Positions 8,916-17,473 are shown, numbered from the stretch's first letter. The stretch is 64,000 bases of DNA from Acidobacteriota bacterium (GCA_013289955.1 JABCYZ010000002.1:248001-312000); one strand, 5' to 3'. Made by a program: numbers and translations. The notes: generated from the sequence alone by a model not told the origin.

Positions 8916-11765
8916 ATGCCCCGAAAGCTCCTCATTCTTGCAGCCACCCTTGTCGGCGCTCATCTTGCGCAAGCATTCATTCTCGGAGTGTCTCCCGCAG
9001 GCACTTTGCTCGCAAATCTGCTTGAAGTTTCGGCCAGCGCTCTGGCAGCGGTCATGTGTTTTGGAGCGTCGCGACGCGGGCGGGGGATGGCGCGTCCGTT
9101 CTGGGTCCTGTTGGGTTGCGGAATGGCCGCTTGGGGCGTGGCGAACCTCGGCTGGATGTACCACGAACTCATTCTGCATAGTAAACCGGCGACAGGTTCG
9201 GCAGTGCAATTCGTTTTCAGCCTGCATGCGGTTTTCTTCGCGATGGCGCTGTTCCTCAATCAAGAGAAAGATTCCGCGCGCTTTGAACCTGAATTTTTTC
9301 TGGATTTCACGCAAGTCGCGATTGTGTTCTTTTTCGTGTTTCTCGGCGTGTACTATGTGCCATCGGCGCACCTTCAGCAGCAGAGTGTCGCGACACGGCA
9401 GCTCTGGATGGAATTTGGTGAAGAGTTTGCGGTCGTCGCTCTTGTCTGCATTCAGATTGTCCGGTCGCGCACGCCGCAAATCCGCAGTTTGTATGTCGGT
9501 TTTGCTCTCTATTATTCTATCTTCACCGCCAGCTCCGGCTTGGCTGAGTATCATCAGTCCGTTCAAAGGACTCCAACCGGTACGCTTTTCGATCTCTGTT
9601 GGACGTTGCCTTTTCTTTGGGGCGCTTTGTGGGCCGCGCGCTGGCACCCGTCGCCGATTCCCGAAACTGCGCGACCCGCTGCGAGAAAAACGTTTAGCGG
9701 CGTAGCGCTGACGAACGCCATCTTTGTGCTGGCGCCACTGATCGTCCTGGTCCAGGTGGCGCAATTCCCTTCCGAATGGCGCCTTCTTCGCTTTTCGCTT
9801 CTTGGCGTTTCGATTCTCTGCTTTGCGGTCCGGATCGGCATCGGTGGCTACCGGGAAGCAAAGACCGCGGAGACGGTTCGGCGGCAGGCGCTGGCCATGG
9901 ATGCCGCGGCGGACGGAATCTCCATCCTGGGGGAAGACGGGAAACACATCTACGTCAATGCGGCGTTCGCGCGGATGATGGGACATGAGAGTCCGGAATC
10001 CATGCTGGGCGTGAATTGGCGGCAGATTTATGACCAGCGTGACATCGAACTGCTTCAGGCGCAGGTTCGGAAATCGCTCGAGGCAGAGGGAAAATGGTCC
10101 GGGCAGATTAACCTGCGGCGGCGGGACGGAACATTCTTCCCGGTCGAGATGGCCATAACTTCGCTTGCCAATGGGGTAACCGCATGCATCGGACACGATA
10201 TCACCGCGCGAAAGCAAGCCGAGCAAGCGCGGGCGGATGCCGAAAACAAGTACCGGACCCTGGTCGAACAAGTCGCGGCGATCAGCTATATCGCAGAACT
10301 CGGTATCAATGGCCAATGGCATTACATCAGCCCGCAGGTGGAGGCCATCACGGGCTACTCGCAGGACGAATGGCTGACTAACTCCCGTGATTGGATTCGC
10401 CATATTCCGCAGGAAGATCACGCCGTTATTGAGGCGGCCGAGGAAGCGAGCCTGCGCGGCGAACGCTTTCAGGCGGAATACCGCATCGTGCGCAGAGATG
10501 GCTCGGTGATTTGGGTAAGCGACACAGCGGTGGTCGTTTCCGGAAGCTACAGCCATCCGGTGATGGAAGGAATCATCGTCGACATCACCGAGCGGAAGCT
10601 GCTGGAGAATCAGTTGCAGCAATCGCGCAGGATGGAAGCCGTGGGGCGGCTCGCAGGCGGCATCGCGCACGACTTCAACAATTTATTGACCATCATCAAA
10701 GGCTATGCGGAGCTGGCTGTGCAGCGCGGGGGGATCCAGCCGGAACTGCGCGCCGATGTTCAGCAGATCGAGAATGCGGCAGAACGCGCGTCCACGCTAA
10801 TTCGTCAGTTGCTGGCGTTTAGCCGGAGACAAGTTCTCCAGCCGAAGATTATTGATCTAAACGCTATCGTGCTGGGACTGGACAAGCTATTGGGCCGCCT
10901 GATGGGTGAACACATCGAGATGGTGACGCGGTGTGCCGGAAACGTGGGCCACGTGAAAGCCGATCCGGCGCAAGTGGAACAGGTCATCATGAATCTGGTG
11001 GTCAACGCGCGCGATGCCATGCCGAGAGGCGGGCGTTTGACAGTGGAAACGTTCAACGTGGATTTGGATTCGACGTACGCGCGCGATCACGTTTCCGTCA
11101 AGCCCGGGTCTTACGTAATGCTGGCGGTTTCCGATACCGGCATCGGCATGAACCCGGAAACGGTCGCGCATATTTTCGAGCCTTTTTACACGACGAAAGA
11201 GAGCGGCCAGGGAACTGGCCTCGGATTGTCGACTGTTTACGGCATCGTGAAACAGAGCGGCGGATACATCTGGGTGTACAGCGAGCCCGGCAAAGGAACG
11301 ACTTTCAAGGTGTATTTGCCGCGCGTCGCGGCGCCAGTGGACTCGAAGCCGGAGGTAATGCAGCTCCCCGCGGGAGGAAAAGGCAGCGAAGCTATTTTAC
11401 TGGTGGAGGACGAAGAGGCGGTGCGCGAGCTGGCAAGCAGGATTCTTTCCGCAAAGGGATATTCCGTGGTGGCCGCGAAGAGCACGAGGGAAGCAGAGGA
11501 ATTTTCCGAAAACTACCCCGGGCAAATCCACCTGTTGTTGACGGACATTATTATGCCTGGAACGAGCGGCCGGGAGCTGGCCGAACGGATTATCGCTCGA
11601 CGTCCGAACACGCGCGTGCTTTATATGTCTGGTTACACGGACAACGTATTGGCCAGAGGGGGCGTGCTCGAGGCAGGATTGTCTTTCCTGCAGAAACCGT
11701 TCACGCCGGGCGCGCTTGCTCAAAAAGTGCGCGACGTGCTGGATAGTCCGGTTCACGCAAAATAA
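8916..11765 (+). CDS. Hybrid sensor histidine kinase with two PAS domains
   Basis: A 949-residue inner-membrane kinase. The first 315 or so residues contain about nine or ten hydrophobic segments and may be a membrane sensor. They are followed by PAS 1 (about 325-435), PAS 2 (about 445-565), the HisKA dimerisation helix with phospho-acceptor His585 in GGIAHDFNNLL, and an ATPase domain with VEQVIMNLVVNARDAM, DTGIGM and GTGLGLSTVYG. A C-terminal receiver follows (from ILLVEDEEAV, about 827) with phospho-acceptor Asp877 in LLLTDIIMP. No separate response-regulator gene with an output domain lies next to it, so the partner must be elsewhere. A 655-residue open frame on the opposite strand is an antisense shadow. 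Confidence 0.95.
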   Translation: MPRKLLILAATLVGAHLAQAFILGVSPAGTLLANLLEVSASALAAVMCFGASRRGRGMARPFWVLLGCGMAAWGVANLGWMYHELILHSKPATGSAVQFVFSLHAVFFAMALFLNQEKDSARFEPEFFLDFTQVAIVFFFVFLGVYYVPSAHLQQQSVATRQLWMEFGEEFAVVALVCIQIVRSRTPQIRSLYVGFALYYSIFTASSGLAEYHQSVQRTPTGTLFDLCWTLPFLWGALWAARWHPSPIPETARPAARKTFSGVALTNAIFVLAPLIVLVQVAQFPSEWRLLRFSLLGVSILCFAVRIGIGGYREAKTAETVRRQALAMDAAADGISILGEDGKHIYVNAAFARMMGHESPESMLGVNWRQIYDQRDIELLQAQVRKSLEAEGKWSGQINLRRRDGTFFPVEMAITSLANGVTACIGHDITARKQAEQARADAENKYRTLVEQVAAISYIAELGINGQWHYISPQVEAITGYSQDEWLTNSRDWIRHIPQEDHAVIEAAEEASLRGERFQAEYRIVRRDGSVIWVSDTAVVVSGSYSHPVMEGIIVDITERKLLENQLQQSRRMEAVGRLAGGIAHDFNNLLTIIKGYAELAVQRGGIQPELRADVQQIENAAERASTLIRQLLAFSRRQVLQPKIIDLNAIVLGLDKLLGRLMGEHIEMVTRCAGNVGHVKADPAQVEQVIMNLVVNARDAMPRGGRLTVETFNVDLDSTYARDHVSVKPGSYVMLAVSDTGIGMNPETVAHIFEPFYTTKESGQGTGLGLSTVYGIVKQSGGYIWVYSEPGKGTTFKVYLPRVAAPVDSKPEVMQLPAGGKGSEAILLVEDEEAVRELASRILSAKGYSVVAAKSTREAEEFSENYPGQIHLLLTDIIMPGTSGRELAERIIARRPNTRVLYMSGYTDNVLARGGVLEAGLSFLQKPFTPGALAQKVRDVLDSPVHAK

Positions 11766-11876
11766 GAGGCGCATCCCGTGCGCGTTCAGGCGCACTATCG
11801 CGCCGCGCCAGATACTCCAGCCGCGCGGGCCGGTGAGAAAAGCGGCCGCAGGGCTGGCGCACTCCAAATCACTCGT

Positions 11877-12998
11877 TCATTGTTTGTCCGCCAAATGAAT
11901 GGTCTTGCCCGTGGCGGCGGACTGCCGCGCCGCGTCCAAAATCTCCGTGACAATCATGTTCGATTCCAGGGAAGACAGTCCTCGCGGCGTCCTTCCATCC
12001 AGAACGACTGCTCTTAAATAATTCACCGAATCGCTTTCCTCGACCTCGAGTGGCTTGGCTTCGACCAGCTTTTCGTCCTGCTTTAGGAGGCGGACGCGGA
12101 CAGAGTCGCGCTTCACGGTGATGGCGTAGCCGGTCTGGCCGTAGACTTCCATATCCTTGCGATCGAAAGGCCAGTTCCAGGAAGCTTGTAAAATCGCCTG
12201 GGCTCTCGGATAGGTCAGAACAATGGTGGCCTCGTCATCCACGTGCGCATAGATATCCGGCTTTATGCGCTGCGTGACGGCGGTAACGGTGTCTGGACGG
12301 CGATTGTCCATAAGCCACGTCATTAGATCGGCGCCGTAACAGCCGAAATCGAAAAGGGCGCCGGCGCCGTTTAGCTTTGGATCGGTGAGCCATGAGAGGA
12401 ACCAGGGCTCGACGTTGATTTCCTTTGGGCCGGAGTGGCCATCATGGATTACAACCTTCCGGATGTCGCCGATGGCGTTGTCGTGGACGAGATCATAGGC
12501 TGCGCGATTGCTGCGATACCAGGTTGTCTCGTAGTTTACGAGGACCTGGATTTTCCCGCGCTGCGCAGCGGCTTGTATCGCGCGGGCGTCCTCGTTGCTG
12601 ACGGCGAGCGGCTTTTCCATCATGACGGGTATGCCGTGACGGGCGCAGACTTCAACTACGGCACGGTGATCGAAGGTGTTTGTGTAGATGAGGACGGCTT
12701 GCGGCTTGGTTTTTTCGATCATTTCGTCGACGGAGGCGAAAAAGATGTTGTGGGGTAGTCTGAACTTCGATTCGTAGAACGAGGCCAGTTGAGTGTCTGC
12801 TTCGGCGATTCCGATAATCTCAATTTCAGAGCGATGCTGGTTCTGTTGGAGAAAGCCGCCGACGTGGCCGTGAACAAGTCCGGCGATACCGACGCGGAGC
12901 GGAGAGGAAGAGGGTGTGGTTTGGGCCGAGAGCGCGGAGACGGCGAGGGGCGCGAGAACGATGGCGCGGAGAAGCATTGAAGCTAAGGATTTGGGCAT
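11877..12998 (-). CDS. Exported Gfo/Idh/MocA-family oxidoreductase
   Basis: A 373-residue NAD(P)-dependent oxidoreductase with a Sec-type signal peptide (MPKSLASMLLRAIVLAP to SALSAQ). The Rossmann part begins PLRVGIAGLVHGHVGGFL, slightly off the usual GxGxxG, and the conserved EKP motif (VMMEKPLAVSNEDA) carries the likely catalytic Lys. The C-terminal domain (FDFGCYGADLMTWLM and following) fits the substrate-binding half. The start at 12998 has AGGAG six bases upstream and starts directly at the signal peptide; the longer frame from 13094 adds 32 unlikely residues. Family members often act on sugars or inositols, but the substrate here is unknown. Export is unusual for a dinucleotide-dependent enzyme, although it is seen in periplasmic members such as glucose-fructose oxidoreductase. 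Confidence 0.85.
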   Translation of the reverse strand: MPKSLASMLLRAIVLAPLAVSALSAQTTPSSSPLRVGIAGLVHGHVGGFLQQNQHRSEIEIIGIAEADTQLASFYESKFRLPHNIFFASVDEMIEKTKPQAVLIYTNTFDHRAVVEVCARHGIPVMMEKPLAVSNEDARAIQAAAQRGKIQVLVNYETTWYRSNRAAYDLVHDNAIGDIRKVVIHDGHSGPKEINVEPWFLSWLTDPKLNGAGALFDFGCYGADLMTWLMDNRRPDTVTAVTQRIKPDIYAHVDDEATIVLTYPRAQAILQASWNWPFDRKDMEVYGQTGYAITVKRDSVRVRLLKQDEKLVEAKPLEVEESDSVNYLRAVVLDGRTPRGLSSLESNMIVTEILDAARQSAATGKTIHLADKQ

Positions 12999-13173
12999 GG
13001 GAGGCTCCTGGATGCGAAGGGCATAGTAACAGAAGGCAGTGGACAGTTGAGGAGCTGGGATGGAGGCTTGCGGTTGGAAGGGGTACCCCGGCATCCGGAG
13101 AACCGTGAAGCAAGGCCTGGAGTCTATCGCCGCACGCCGAGGGAAACCCTCGCGAGGGGCCCCTAAATATACC

Positions 13174-13204
13174 TTGACACGTATATGCTCTGTGGAGTAT
13201 ATAA
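13174..13204 (+). promoter_or_regulatory. Promoter and inverted-repeat operator of the ArsR operon
   Basis: TTGACA (13174-13179) and TATATA (13198-13203) are spaced 18 bases apart. Between and over them lies an inverted repeat with ten-base arms (13181-13190 and 13195-13204, eight of ten positions complementary, four-base centre) of the kind ArsR dimers bind. The predicted start of transcription falls at about 13210, which is the A of the ATG, so the first message may have no leader. Confidence 0.6.
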
Positions 13205-13209
13205 AGGGT

Positions 13210-13605
13210 ATGGAATACGGATTCGAACCCGTTGGGGAGCCGAACGGCCGCGCGATATTGAGCCTCCTGGTCCCCTCACAACAGTCGGTGGAGATCGCGA
13301 GTCGGCTTCCTGTGACGCAGCCGACTGCGTCACAGCACCTGCGCGTGCTGCGCGAGGACGGTTTCCGGGAATCCAGGGTGGACGCACAAAGCCGTCTTTA
13401 CCGGCTGGAAGCTGGACCGCTCGGGGGGCCGGTTGCCTGGCTGGCTCGGTTTCACCGGTTCTGGTCCGATTACGTGGATGCTCTCGAACGCCACCTGGAC
13501 CGCATACATCCTTCAAGACCGGCAGGGGCCACACCGGCGAAAAAGAAGGCAAAGAGAAATCGCCGCGGCGCAAACCGCGGAAATAAAAAAGGAAGAACAA
13601 AATGA
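13210..13605 (+). CDS. ArsR-family transcriptional regulator
   Basis: A 131-residue winged-helix repressor of the ArsR type: PNGRAILSLL in helix 1, ASRLPVTQPTASQHLRVLRE as helix-turn-helix, RLYRLEAGPLGGPVAWL as the wing and FWSDYVDALERHLDR as the dimerisation helix. The protein ends in a Lys/Arg-rich tail (AKKKAKRNRRG). No Cys or His metal site is apparent; this subfamily is commonly found next to SRPBCC genes, as it is here. ATG 13210 is chosen because it aligns with the family start; upstream in-frame codons overlap the promoter. The stop overlaps the VOC gene by four bases (ATGA). It likely represses its own operon through the inverted repeat at 13181-13204. Confidence 0.9.
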   Translation: MEYGFEPVGEPNGRAILSLLVPSQQSVEIASRLPVTQPTASQHLRVLREDGFRESRVDAQSRLYRLEAGPLGGPVAWLARFHRFWSDYVDALERHLDRIHPSRPAGATPAKKKAKRNRRGANRGNKKGRTK

Positions 13606-14000
13606 AAATCAAACTAAGCAGCGTTTACGTGGACGACCAGAACAAGGCCCTGCGTTTCTATACGGAGGTACTGGGTTTTGCCAAGAAGGCCGATTTCAGC
13701 AATGGGCCGTTTCGCTGGCTGACCGTGGCCTCGCCCGAGGAGCCGGAGGGTACCGAACTGCAGCTGGCGCTGAACGACAACCCCGCAGCCAAAGCGTATC
13801 AGCAGGCGATCTCTCAACAGGGCCAGCCCGCAGCCAACTTCTTCACCGACGACGTCAAGGGCGACTACGAGCGGATCAAGGCGCGCGGAGCCGAATTCAC
13901 GATGCCCCCCACGAGCACGACCGGCTCGACGATTGCAATCCTGAACGACACCTGCGGCAACCGCATTCAGCTCACACAACTGGCACGCTATTCACGCTAA
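13602..14000 (+). CDS. VOC-family (glyoxalase/dioxygenase-fold) protein
   Basis: A 132-residue single vicinal-oxygen-chelate module: SSVYVDDQNKALRFYTEVLGF opens the first beta-alpha-beta unit, ELQLALND the strand that usually ends at a metal ligand, and GSTIAILNDTCGNRIQLTQ the closing strand where glyoxalases place the second ligand. In this protein the Glu/Gln-type residues remain but a complete His/Glu metal set is not obvious, so binding rather than catalysis is possible. It is translationally coupled to the ArsR gene and followed ten bases later by the SRPBCC gene. This order recurs in bacterial operons, but its task is not established. Confidence 0.9.
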   Translation: MKIKLSSVYVDDQNKALRFYTEVLGFAKKADFSNGPFRWLTVASPEEPEGTELQLALNDNPAAKAYQQAISQQGQPAANFFTDDVKGDYERIKARGAEFTMPPTSTTGSTIAILNDTCGNRIQLTQLARYSR

Positions 14001-14010
14001 GGAGAACAAG

Positions 14011-14583
14011 ATGACCAATCTCGAGCCGTACACACCGGGTCCGGCAAGCGGCGCGCAGATTCGAAGGGACGGAGAGAAGTGGACGCTCATTCTCGTCAGG
14101 GACCTTCGCCATGCGCCAGAAAAGGTCTGGCAGGCGCTTACCGACCCAGCGCATCTGCGCGAGTGGGCGCCCTTCGACGCCGATGGGAGCCTGGGCAGGG
14201 TTGGAGCCACGGTAAAGCTCACCACGGTGGCATCCCCCAAACCGCACGTTTCCGAAGCAAGAGTGACGCGAGCCGACGCTCCCAACGCGCTTGAGTACAA
14301 CTGGGGTGACCACGATATGCGGTGGGAGCTCGAAGCCGTTGGTGACGGTACCCGCCTGACGCTGTGGACTAACATCGGCCGCTCCTTCATCTCCATGGGT
14401 GCTGCCGGGTGGCACATCTGTTTCGATGTTCTGGATCACCTTCTCAGCGGAACACCCATCGGCCGCGTCGCTGGTGGCAACGCCATGAAGTCGGGCGGCT
14501 GGCAGCGGCTGAACACAGAGTACGCCAGGCTGTTCGGCCTTGAAACGCCTAACTGGCCGCCTCCGGAGGCTCAAAAGTCGTGA
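14011..14583 (+). CDS. SRPBCC (AHSA1-like) protein
   Basis: A 190-residue single-domain SRPBCC protein. RDLRHAPEKVWQALTDPAHL is the signature N-terminal helix-loop, EYNWGDHDMRWELEAVGDGT the central strands, and GWHICFDVLDHLLSG begins the long C-terminal helix. The last 45 residues (GGWQRLNTEYARLFG and ETPNWPPPE) are matched by the gene relic after the DoxX gene. AGGAGAA stands seven bases before the ATG. It is the third gene of the ArsR operon. The ligand is unknown. Confidence 0.9.
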   Translation: MTNLEPYTPGPASGAQIRRDGEKWTLILVRDLRHAPEKVWQALTDPAHLREWAPFDADGSLGRVGATVKLTTVASPKPHVSEARVTRADAPNALEYNWGDHDMRWELEAVGDGTRLTLWTNIGRSFISMGAAGWHICFDVLDHLLSGTPIGRVAGGNAMKSGGWQRLNTEYARLFGLETPNWPPPEAQKS

Positions 14584-14677
14584 ATTTCCCTCGGGGCGTT
14601 GCCAAATTTAACCTGCGCGGCGGAGCTGATCGTTCGGCTTCGACGCCGGTATCACTTCACTAAGGAGCTGAAATCCA

Positions 14678-15214
14678 ATGAATCCTTTGAATCAACACGC
14701 AGCGTTCAGAAGGAGAACCTTCCATGCCCTGCTGTGGACCTTGCAAGTAGTGTGGGGCGTCTTCTTCAGCTTTACCGGCTTCGGTAAAGTCCTGTGTTAC
14801 GACCCGGCCGTGTGGAACCACACTCTCCATCAGGTGGCCTGGTTTTCTGCGGTGCCGCAGGGCCTGGTCGTCTTCATCGGAGTCTGCGAGGGTTTGGGAG
14901 GCATCGGCCTGATCCTGCCGGCGATGACCGGAATCAAGCCGAAGCTCACGCCGTTTGCAGCCATCGGCCTGACGTTGATCATGGTCCTCGCGGCTGTGTT
15001 TCACATCGTGCGCGGCGAGTACCGCTTTTTCTTGCCTGTCAATCTGGTGCTGGCAGGAGTCGCGGCGTTTATTGCCTATGGACGCCTGAGGGTGAGGCCG
15101 GTCGCGCCGGCGCCGATCAGCACCTTCCGACTAGTTACAGCGATGGCGGTTCTCGGGGCTATGGTTTTCGCCGGTTTTCTTCCGGTCTGGTACCAGTTGG
15201 CGCACATTCACTAG
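14678..15214 (+). CDS. DoxX-like membrane protein
   Basis: A 178-residue protein with four to five membrane segments: VVWGVFFSFTGFGKVL, GLVVFIGVCEGLGGIGLIL, AAIGLTLIMVLAAVFHIV, FLPVNLVLAGVAAFIAY and a last segment near AVLGAMVFAGFLPVWY. FTGFGKVL and the hydrophobic GLGGIGLILP stretch are typical of DoxX/DoxD-like proteins, whose roles range from quinone-linked oxidation to stress responses. It follows the SRPBCC gene in the ArsR operon after a 94-base gap, with AAGGAG ten bases before the ATG. DoxX-like genes beside ArsR and SRPBCC genes are common in soil bacteria, but the shared function is not known. Confidence 0.85.
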   Translation: MNPLNQHAAFRRRTFHALLWTLQVVWGVFFSFTGFGKVLCYDPAVWNHTLHQVAWFSAVPQGLVVFIGVCEGLGGIGLILPAMTGIKPKLTPFAAIGLTLIMVLAAVFHIVRGEYRFFLPVNLVLAGVAAFIAYGRLRVRPVAPAPISTFRLVTAMAVLGAMVFAGFLPVWYQLAHIH

Positions 15215-15219
15215 CGGAA

Positions 15220-15357
15220 CTCCCGGGCGGCCGCATCGGCGGTGGTGATGCGATAAGGTTCGGCGGTTGGCAGCGGCTGAACGTGAAGTACCCCAAACAG
15301 TTCGGTATCGAGACGCCCAACTGGCCGTCCCTGAAATGGAGGACAAAAGAGTCATGA
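15220..15357 (+). pseudogene. Relic 3' end of a second SRPBCC gene
   Basis: In the frame ending at the TGA 15355-15357 the DNA encodes RIGGGDAIRFGGWQRLN, KQFGIETPNWP and TKES. These match the C-terminal end of the SRPBCC protein at 14011-14583 (GGWQRLNTEYARLFGLETPNWP and following) position by position, with clear nucleotide similarity as well. No start, helix-loop or central strands precede it: upstream in this frame is the DoxX gene in another phase. It is therefore a truncated copy left by a tandem duplication and deletion, or by insertion of the DoxX gene. Its stop overlaps the ATG of the next gene. Confidence 0.75.
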
Positions 15358-15593
15358 AAGAAGCCACCAAACGTTCGTTTTTTCGCTGGATTCACATCAT
15401 CTTTAGCATTCCGATACTCGGTTACATCTATAGTCCGTTTGAACAAATTCCAAACTACGCGCCCGTTACTCGATTTGTTTTCGTGCCCGTGCTTGTCCTT
15501 TCAGGACTCTGGATGTGGAAAGGCCATGTCCTTCGACGACTTATTTCAAAGAGATCGCCTCAGATGAAAACAGGACAGGAACTGGAGGCATAA
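15354..15593 (+). CDS. Small two-span membrane protein
   Basis: A 79-residue protein with two hydrophobic segments: WIHIIFSIPILGYIYS (about 12-27) and FVFVPVLVLSGLWMW (about 42-56), joined by a short loop containing PFEQIPNYAP. I recognise a widespread small hypothetical membrane family by the IPILGYIYSPFE pattern but cannot name a function. The ATG at 15354 overlaps the stop of the SRPBCC relic (ATGA), which suggests that it was once coupled to that gene. GGAGG lies 11 bases upstream; an alternative ATG is at 15336. Confidence 0.7.
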   Translation: MKEATKRSFFRWIHIIFSIPILGYIYSPFEQIPNYAPVTRFVFVPVLVLSGLWMWKGHVLRRLISKRSPQMKTGQELEA

Positions 15594-15725
15594 AGATCCA
15601 ACGAATCCTTGGGAGCATTTTGACCCCCACAAGGACAAGCTGAAGCTCACCTTTTCCTGAGGCGCGGGGGAAAGAGTCGCCCCCAGACCTTGAACCGGGA
15701 GACGCAGCACCGGACCGTTCATCCG

Positions 15726-17303
15726 CTAGCGGTTGGGTTTTTCGGGGGCGGGGTCGTTGGGATTGGGAGTGGCGGCCGGGGCTGCGGGCTTGGGTTGGTT
15801 AATGGTGGAGAGGGTTTGGACGTTGAAGCGTTTGTAGTCGGAGTAGCGGGTGGTGGCGTTGACGTTGAAACCCTTCATGAGGAGGACGCGCACGCCCAGG
15901 TGGGCTTCTTCGTAGGTAGGCAGCCAGACTTCGTTGTTGAAGTAGGACTGCTCGAAAATGAAGCTGGTACCTTTCTGGAGATTGGCGAGGAGGCCGCCGG
16001 CGACGCGGAAATCGCCGACGAAATAGGCTTCGAGGCGGGCCACCTCGTGGGCCTGCTCGTCGATCCAGACCACGCCGGCAAGTTCGTGGACGATTCGTTC
16101 CACCATTTTGTGGGGCTGAAATTCGGGATTGGGTTCGAAGTCAAAGACGAGAACGTCCTGGCCGCGGAAGCGTTCGCGGCGCGGGTTGACGAACTGGCAA
16201 GCGCGGAGGAAGGTTTCGATGTCGACGTCATCATCGTCTTTGTCCTTCTTGGCTTTTCCTTCTTCTTTGGCTTTTTCGTCCTGGGCTTCTTTTTTGGCTT
16301 CGCGTTTCTGAATTTCTTCAATTCTTTTTTGCGTTTTCTCGTTTTCCTTCTTTTGTTCTTCGTCGCCGAGCGGCTTGCCGTCTTTTTTGACGAGGGTGGA
16401 GATCTCCTCGCCATTTAGATAAAAAAATGTGTATTCGCTCAGTTCGGTCTTTTTCACTTTGCCGTCTTTTTCAAATTCGGTTTCTTCCTCGACGCGCGTG
16501 CCGGCGTAGTTCTCGCGGATTTTGTCAGCGATTTTCTGGTTTTCGTCGATTTCCTTGAAAAGGGCTTTGAGGTCAGGAAGCTTCACCTGGGATTTTATGG
16601 GGAAGTCGAAAGTGCGTTCGCCGACGGTTTCGTTGATCGAGGCGCGGGTAATGTCGATGGAGTAGGTGTCTCGGCCGCGATGGAGCTCGATTTTGTAGGG
16701 GAGCTTGACGCCATCGACGATGCGGTAGTCGTCGTAGAGAATTTCCTGGTCGAGGCCGGCAACGGGAGCGGATTCCTTGACGAGAAGATGGGATTGCGGA
16801 TCGAAGAAGAGTTCCCGGCGTATGTTGGCGGTAGTGGTAAGTTCGAGTTGGAGAGCGTCTTTGCCGCGGACCTGGGCGTGGCCGATAAAAGCCAGCGCCA
16901 ACTTTTTCTTCTTGAGATTGAGGAGGCGGGAGTTGTAGTAGAGCGAGGCGGCTTCGAGTTGCTGGCCTTGCTGGCCGAGAAGGGTGGAGAGTTCGCCGCC
17001 GGGGGTCTCGTGCCAGGCGGATTTGCCGTTATAGGCTTCGATCAGGGGTCTGTCGCCGAGGACGAATTCGGAGTAGTAGCGGTTAGGGAGTTTGAGGCTG
17101 AAAGTGTAGGTGCAAGGTTTGCCGTCAACGGGATTCCGGAAGGTGCCTTCGAGGGTTTCTGTCTGGATTTTGGATAGGGTTTTGCTGCTGCCGGCGGCTT
17201 TGAGGAAATCGGAGACGATCCTGGCGGGGTCCTGCGCCTGGGACCGGCTGGATGAAAAGGCGAAAAACAAGAGCAAAGAGGTGAAGCACGTGGCGCGGCG
17301 CAT
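15726..17303 (-). CDS. Exported LolA-like protein with a highly charged helix
   Basis: A 525-residue exported protein. A signal peptide (MRRATCFTSLLLFFAF to SRSQAQ) is followed by an outer-membrane-lipoprotein-sorting-like beta domain (about 25-245): GTFRNPVDGKPCTYTFSLKL, then NRYYSEF, LFFDPQSHLLVKES and YDDYRIVDGVKLPYKIEL. The middle is extremely charged: from about 330 to 375 Lys, Glu and Asp alternate (KKENEKTQKRIEEIQKREAK) and end in DKDDDDVD, probably a long exposed helix. The C-terminal part returns to beta strands (VWIDEQAHEVARLEAYFVGD) and ends in a Pro/Ala tail. The start at 17303 coincides with the signal peptide and has AAGGGT upstream. The role, perhaps at the outer membrane, is unknown. 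Confidence 0.75.
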   Translation of the reverse strand: MRRATCFTSLLLFFAFSSSRSQAQDPARIVSDFLKAAGSSKTLSKIQTETLEGTFRNPVDGKPCTYTFSLKLPNRYYSEFVLGDRPLIEAYNGKSAWHETPGGELSTLLGQQGQQLEAASLYYNSRLLNLKKKKLALAFIGHAQVRGKDALQLELTTTANIRRELFFDPQSHLLVKESAPVAGLDQEILYDDYRIVDGVKLPYKIELHRGRDTYSIDITRASINETVGERTFDFPIKSQVKLPDLKALFKEIDENQKIADKIRENYAGTRVEEETEFEKDGKVKKTELSEYTFFYLNGEEISTLVKKDGKPLGDEEQKKENEKTQKRIEEIQKREAKKEAQDEKAKEEGKAKKDKDDDDVDIETFLRACQFVNPRRERFRGQDVLVFDFEPNPEFQPHKMVERIVHELAGVVWIDEQAHEVARLEAYFVGDFRVAGGLLANLQKGTSFIFEQSYFNNEVWLPTYEEAHLGVRVLLMKGFNVNATTRYSDYKRFNVQTLSTINQPKPAAPAATPNPNDPAPEKPNR

Positions 17304-17402
17304 TGGACTTACCCTTCTAAACGCGGTTGCGGGGCTAAAGTTTCGGTAAAAGCGACCCCTCTCCAGTAGACGTGATAGCTCAGCAAAAATTAACGCCAAG
17401 AT

Positions 17403-17452
17403 GGGGCTTTCCTGACGCGCGGGGCCGAATGGGGAAGGCTATCGGAAGCCCC
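17403..17452. repeat. Inverted repeat beside the IS110 element
   Basis: GGGGCTTTCC (17403-17412) faces GGAAGCCCC (17444-17452), complementary apart from one bulged base, with a 31-base loop. It lies just downstream of the transposase stop and could be a subterminal repeat of the element or a transcription terminator. Confidence 0.4.
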
Positions 17453-17473
17453 GCTACTCCTACGAAAATACCC

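Noticed and set aside
8703..10670. 655-residue open frame on the minus strand
   Set aside because: It lies wholly antisense to the sensor kinase, whose domains are unmistakable; the antisense product is Arg/Pro-rich, has no family features and no ribosome-binding site.
15690..16418. 242-residue plus-strand frame rich in Phe and Leu
   Set aside because: It is the reverse of the Lys/Glu-rich stretch of the LolA-like gene, which explains the false membrane-like appearance.
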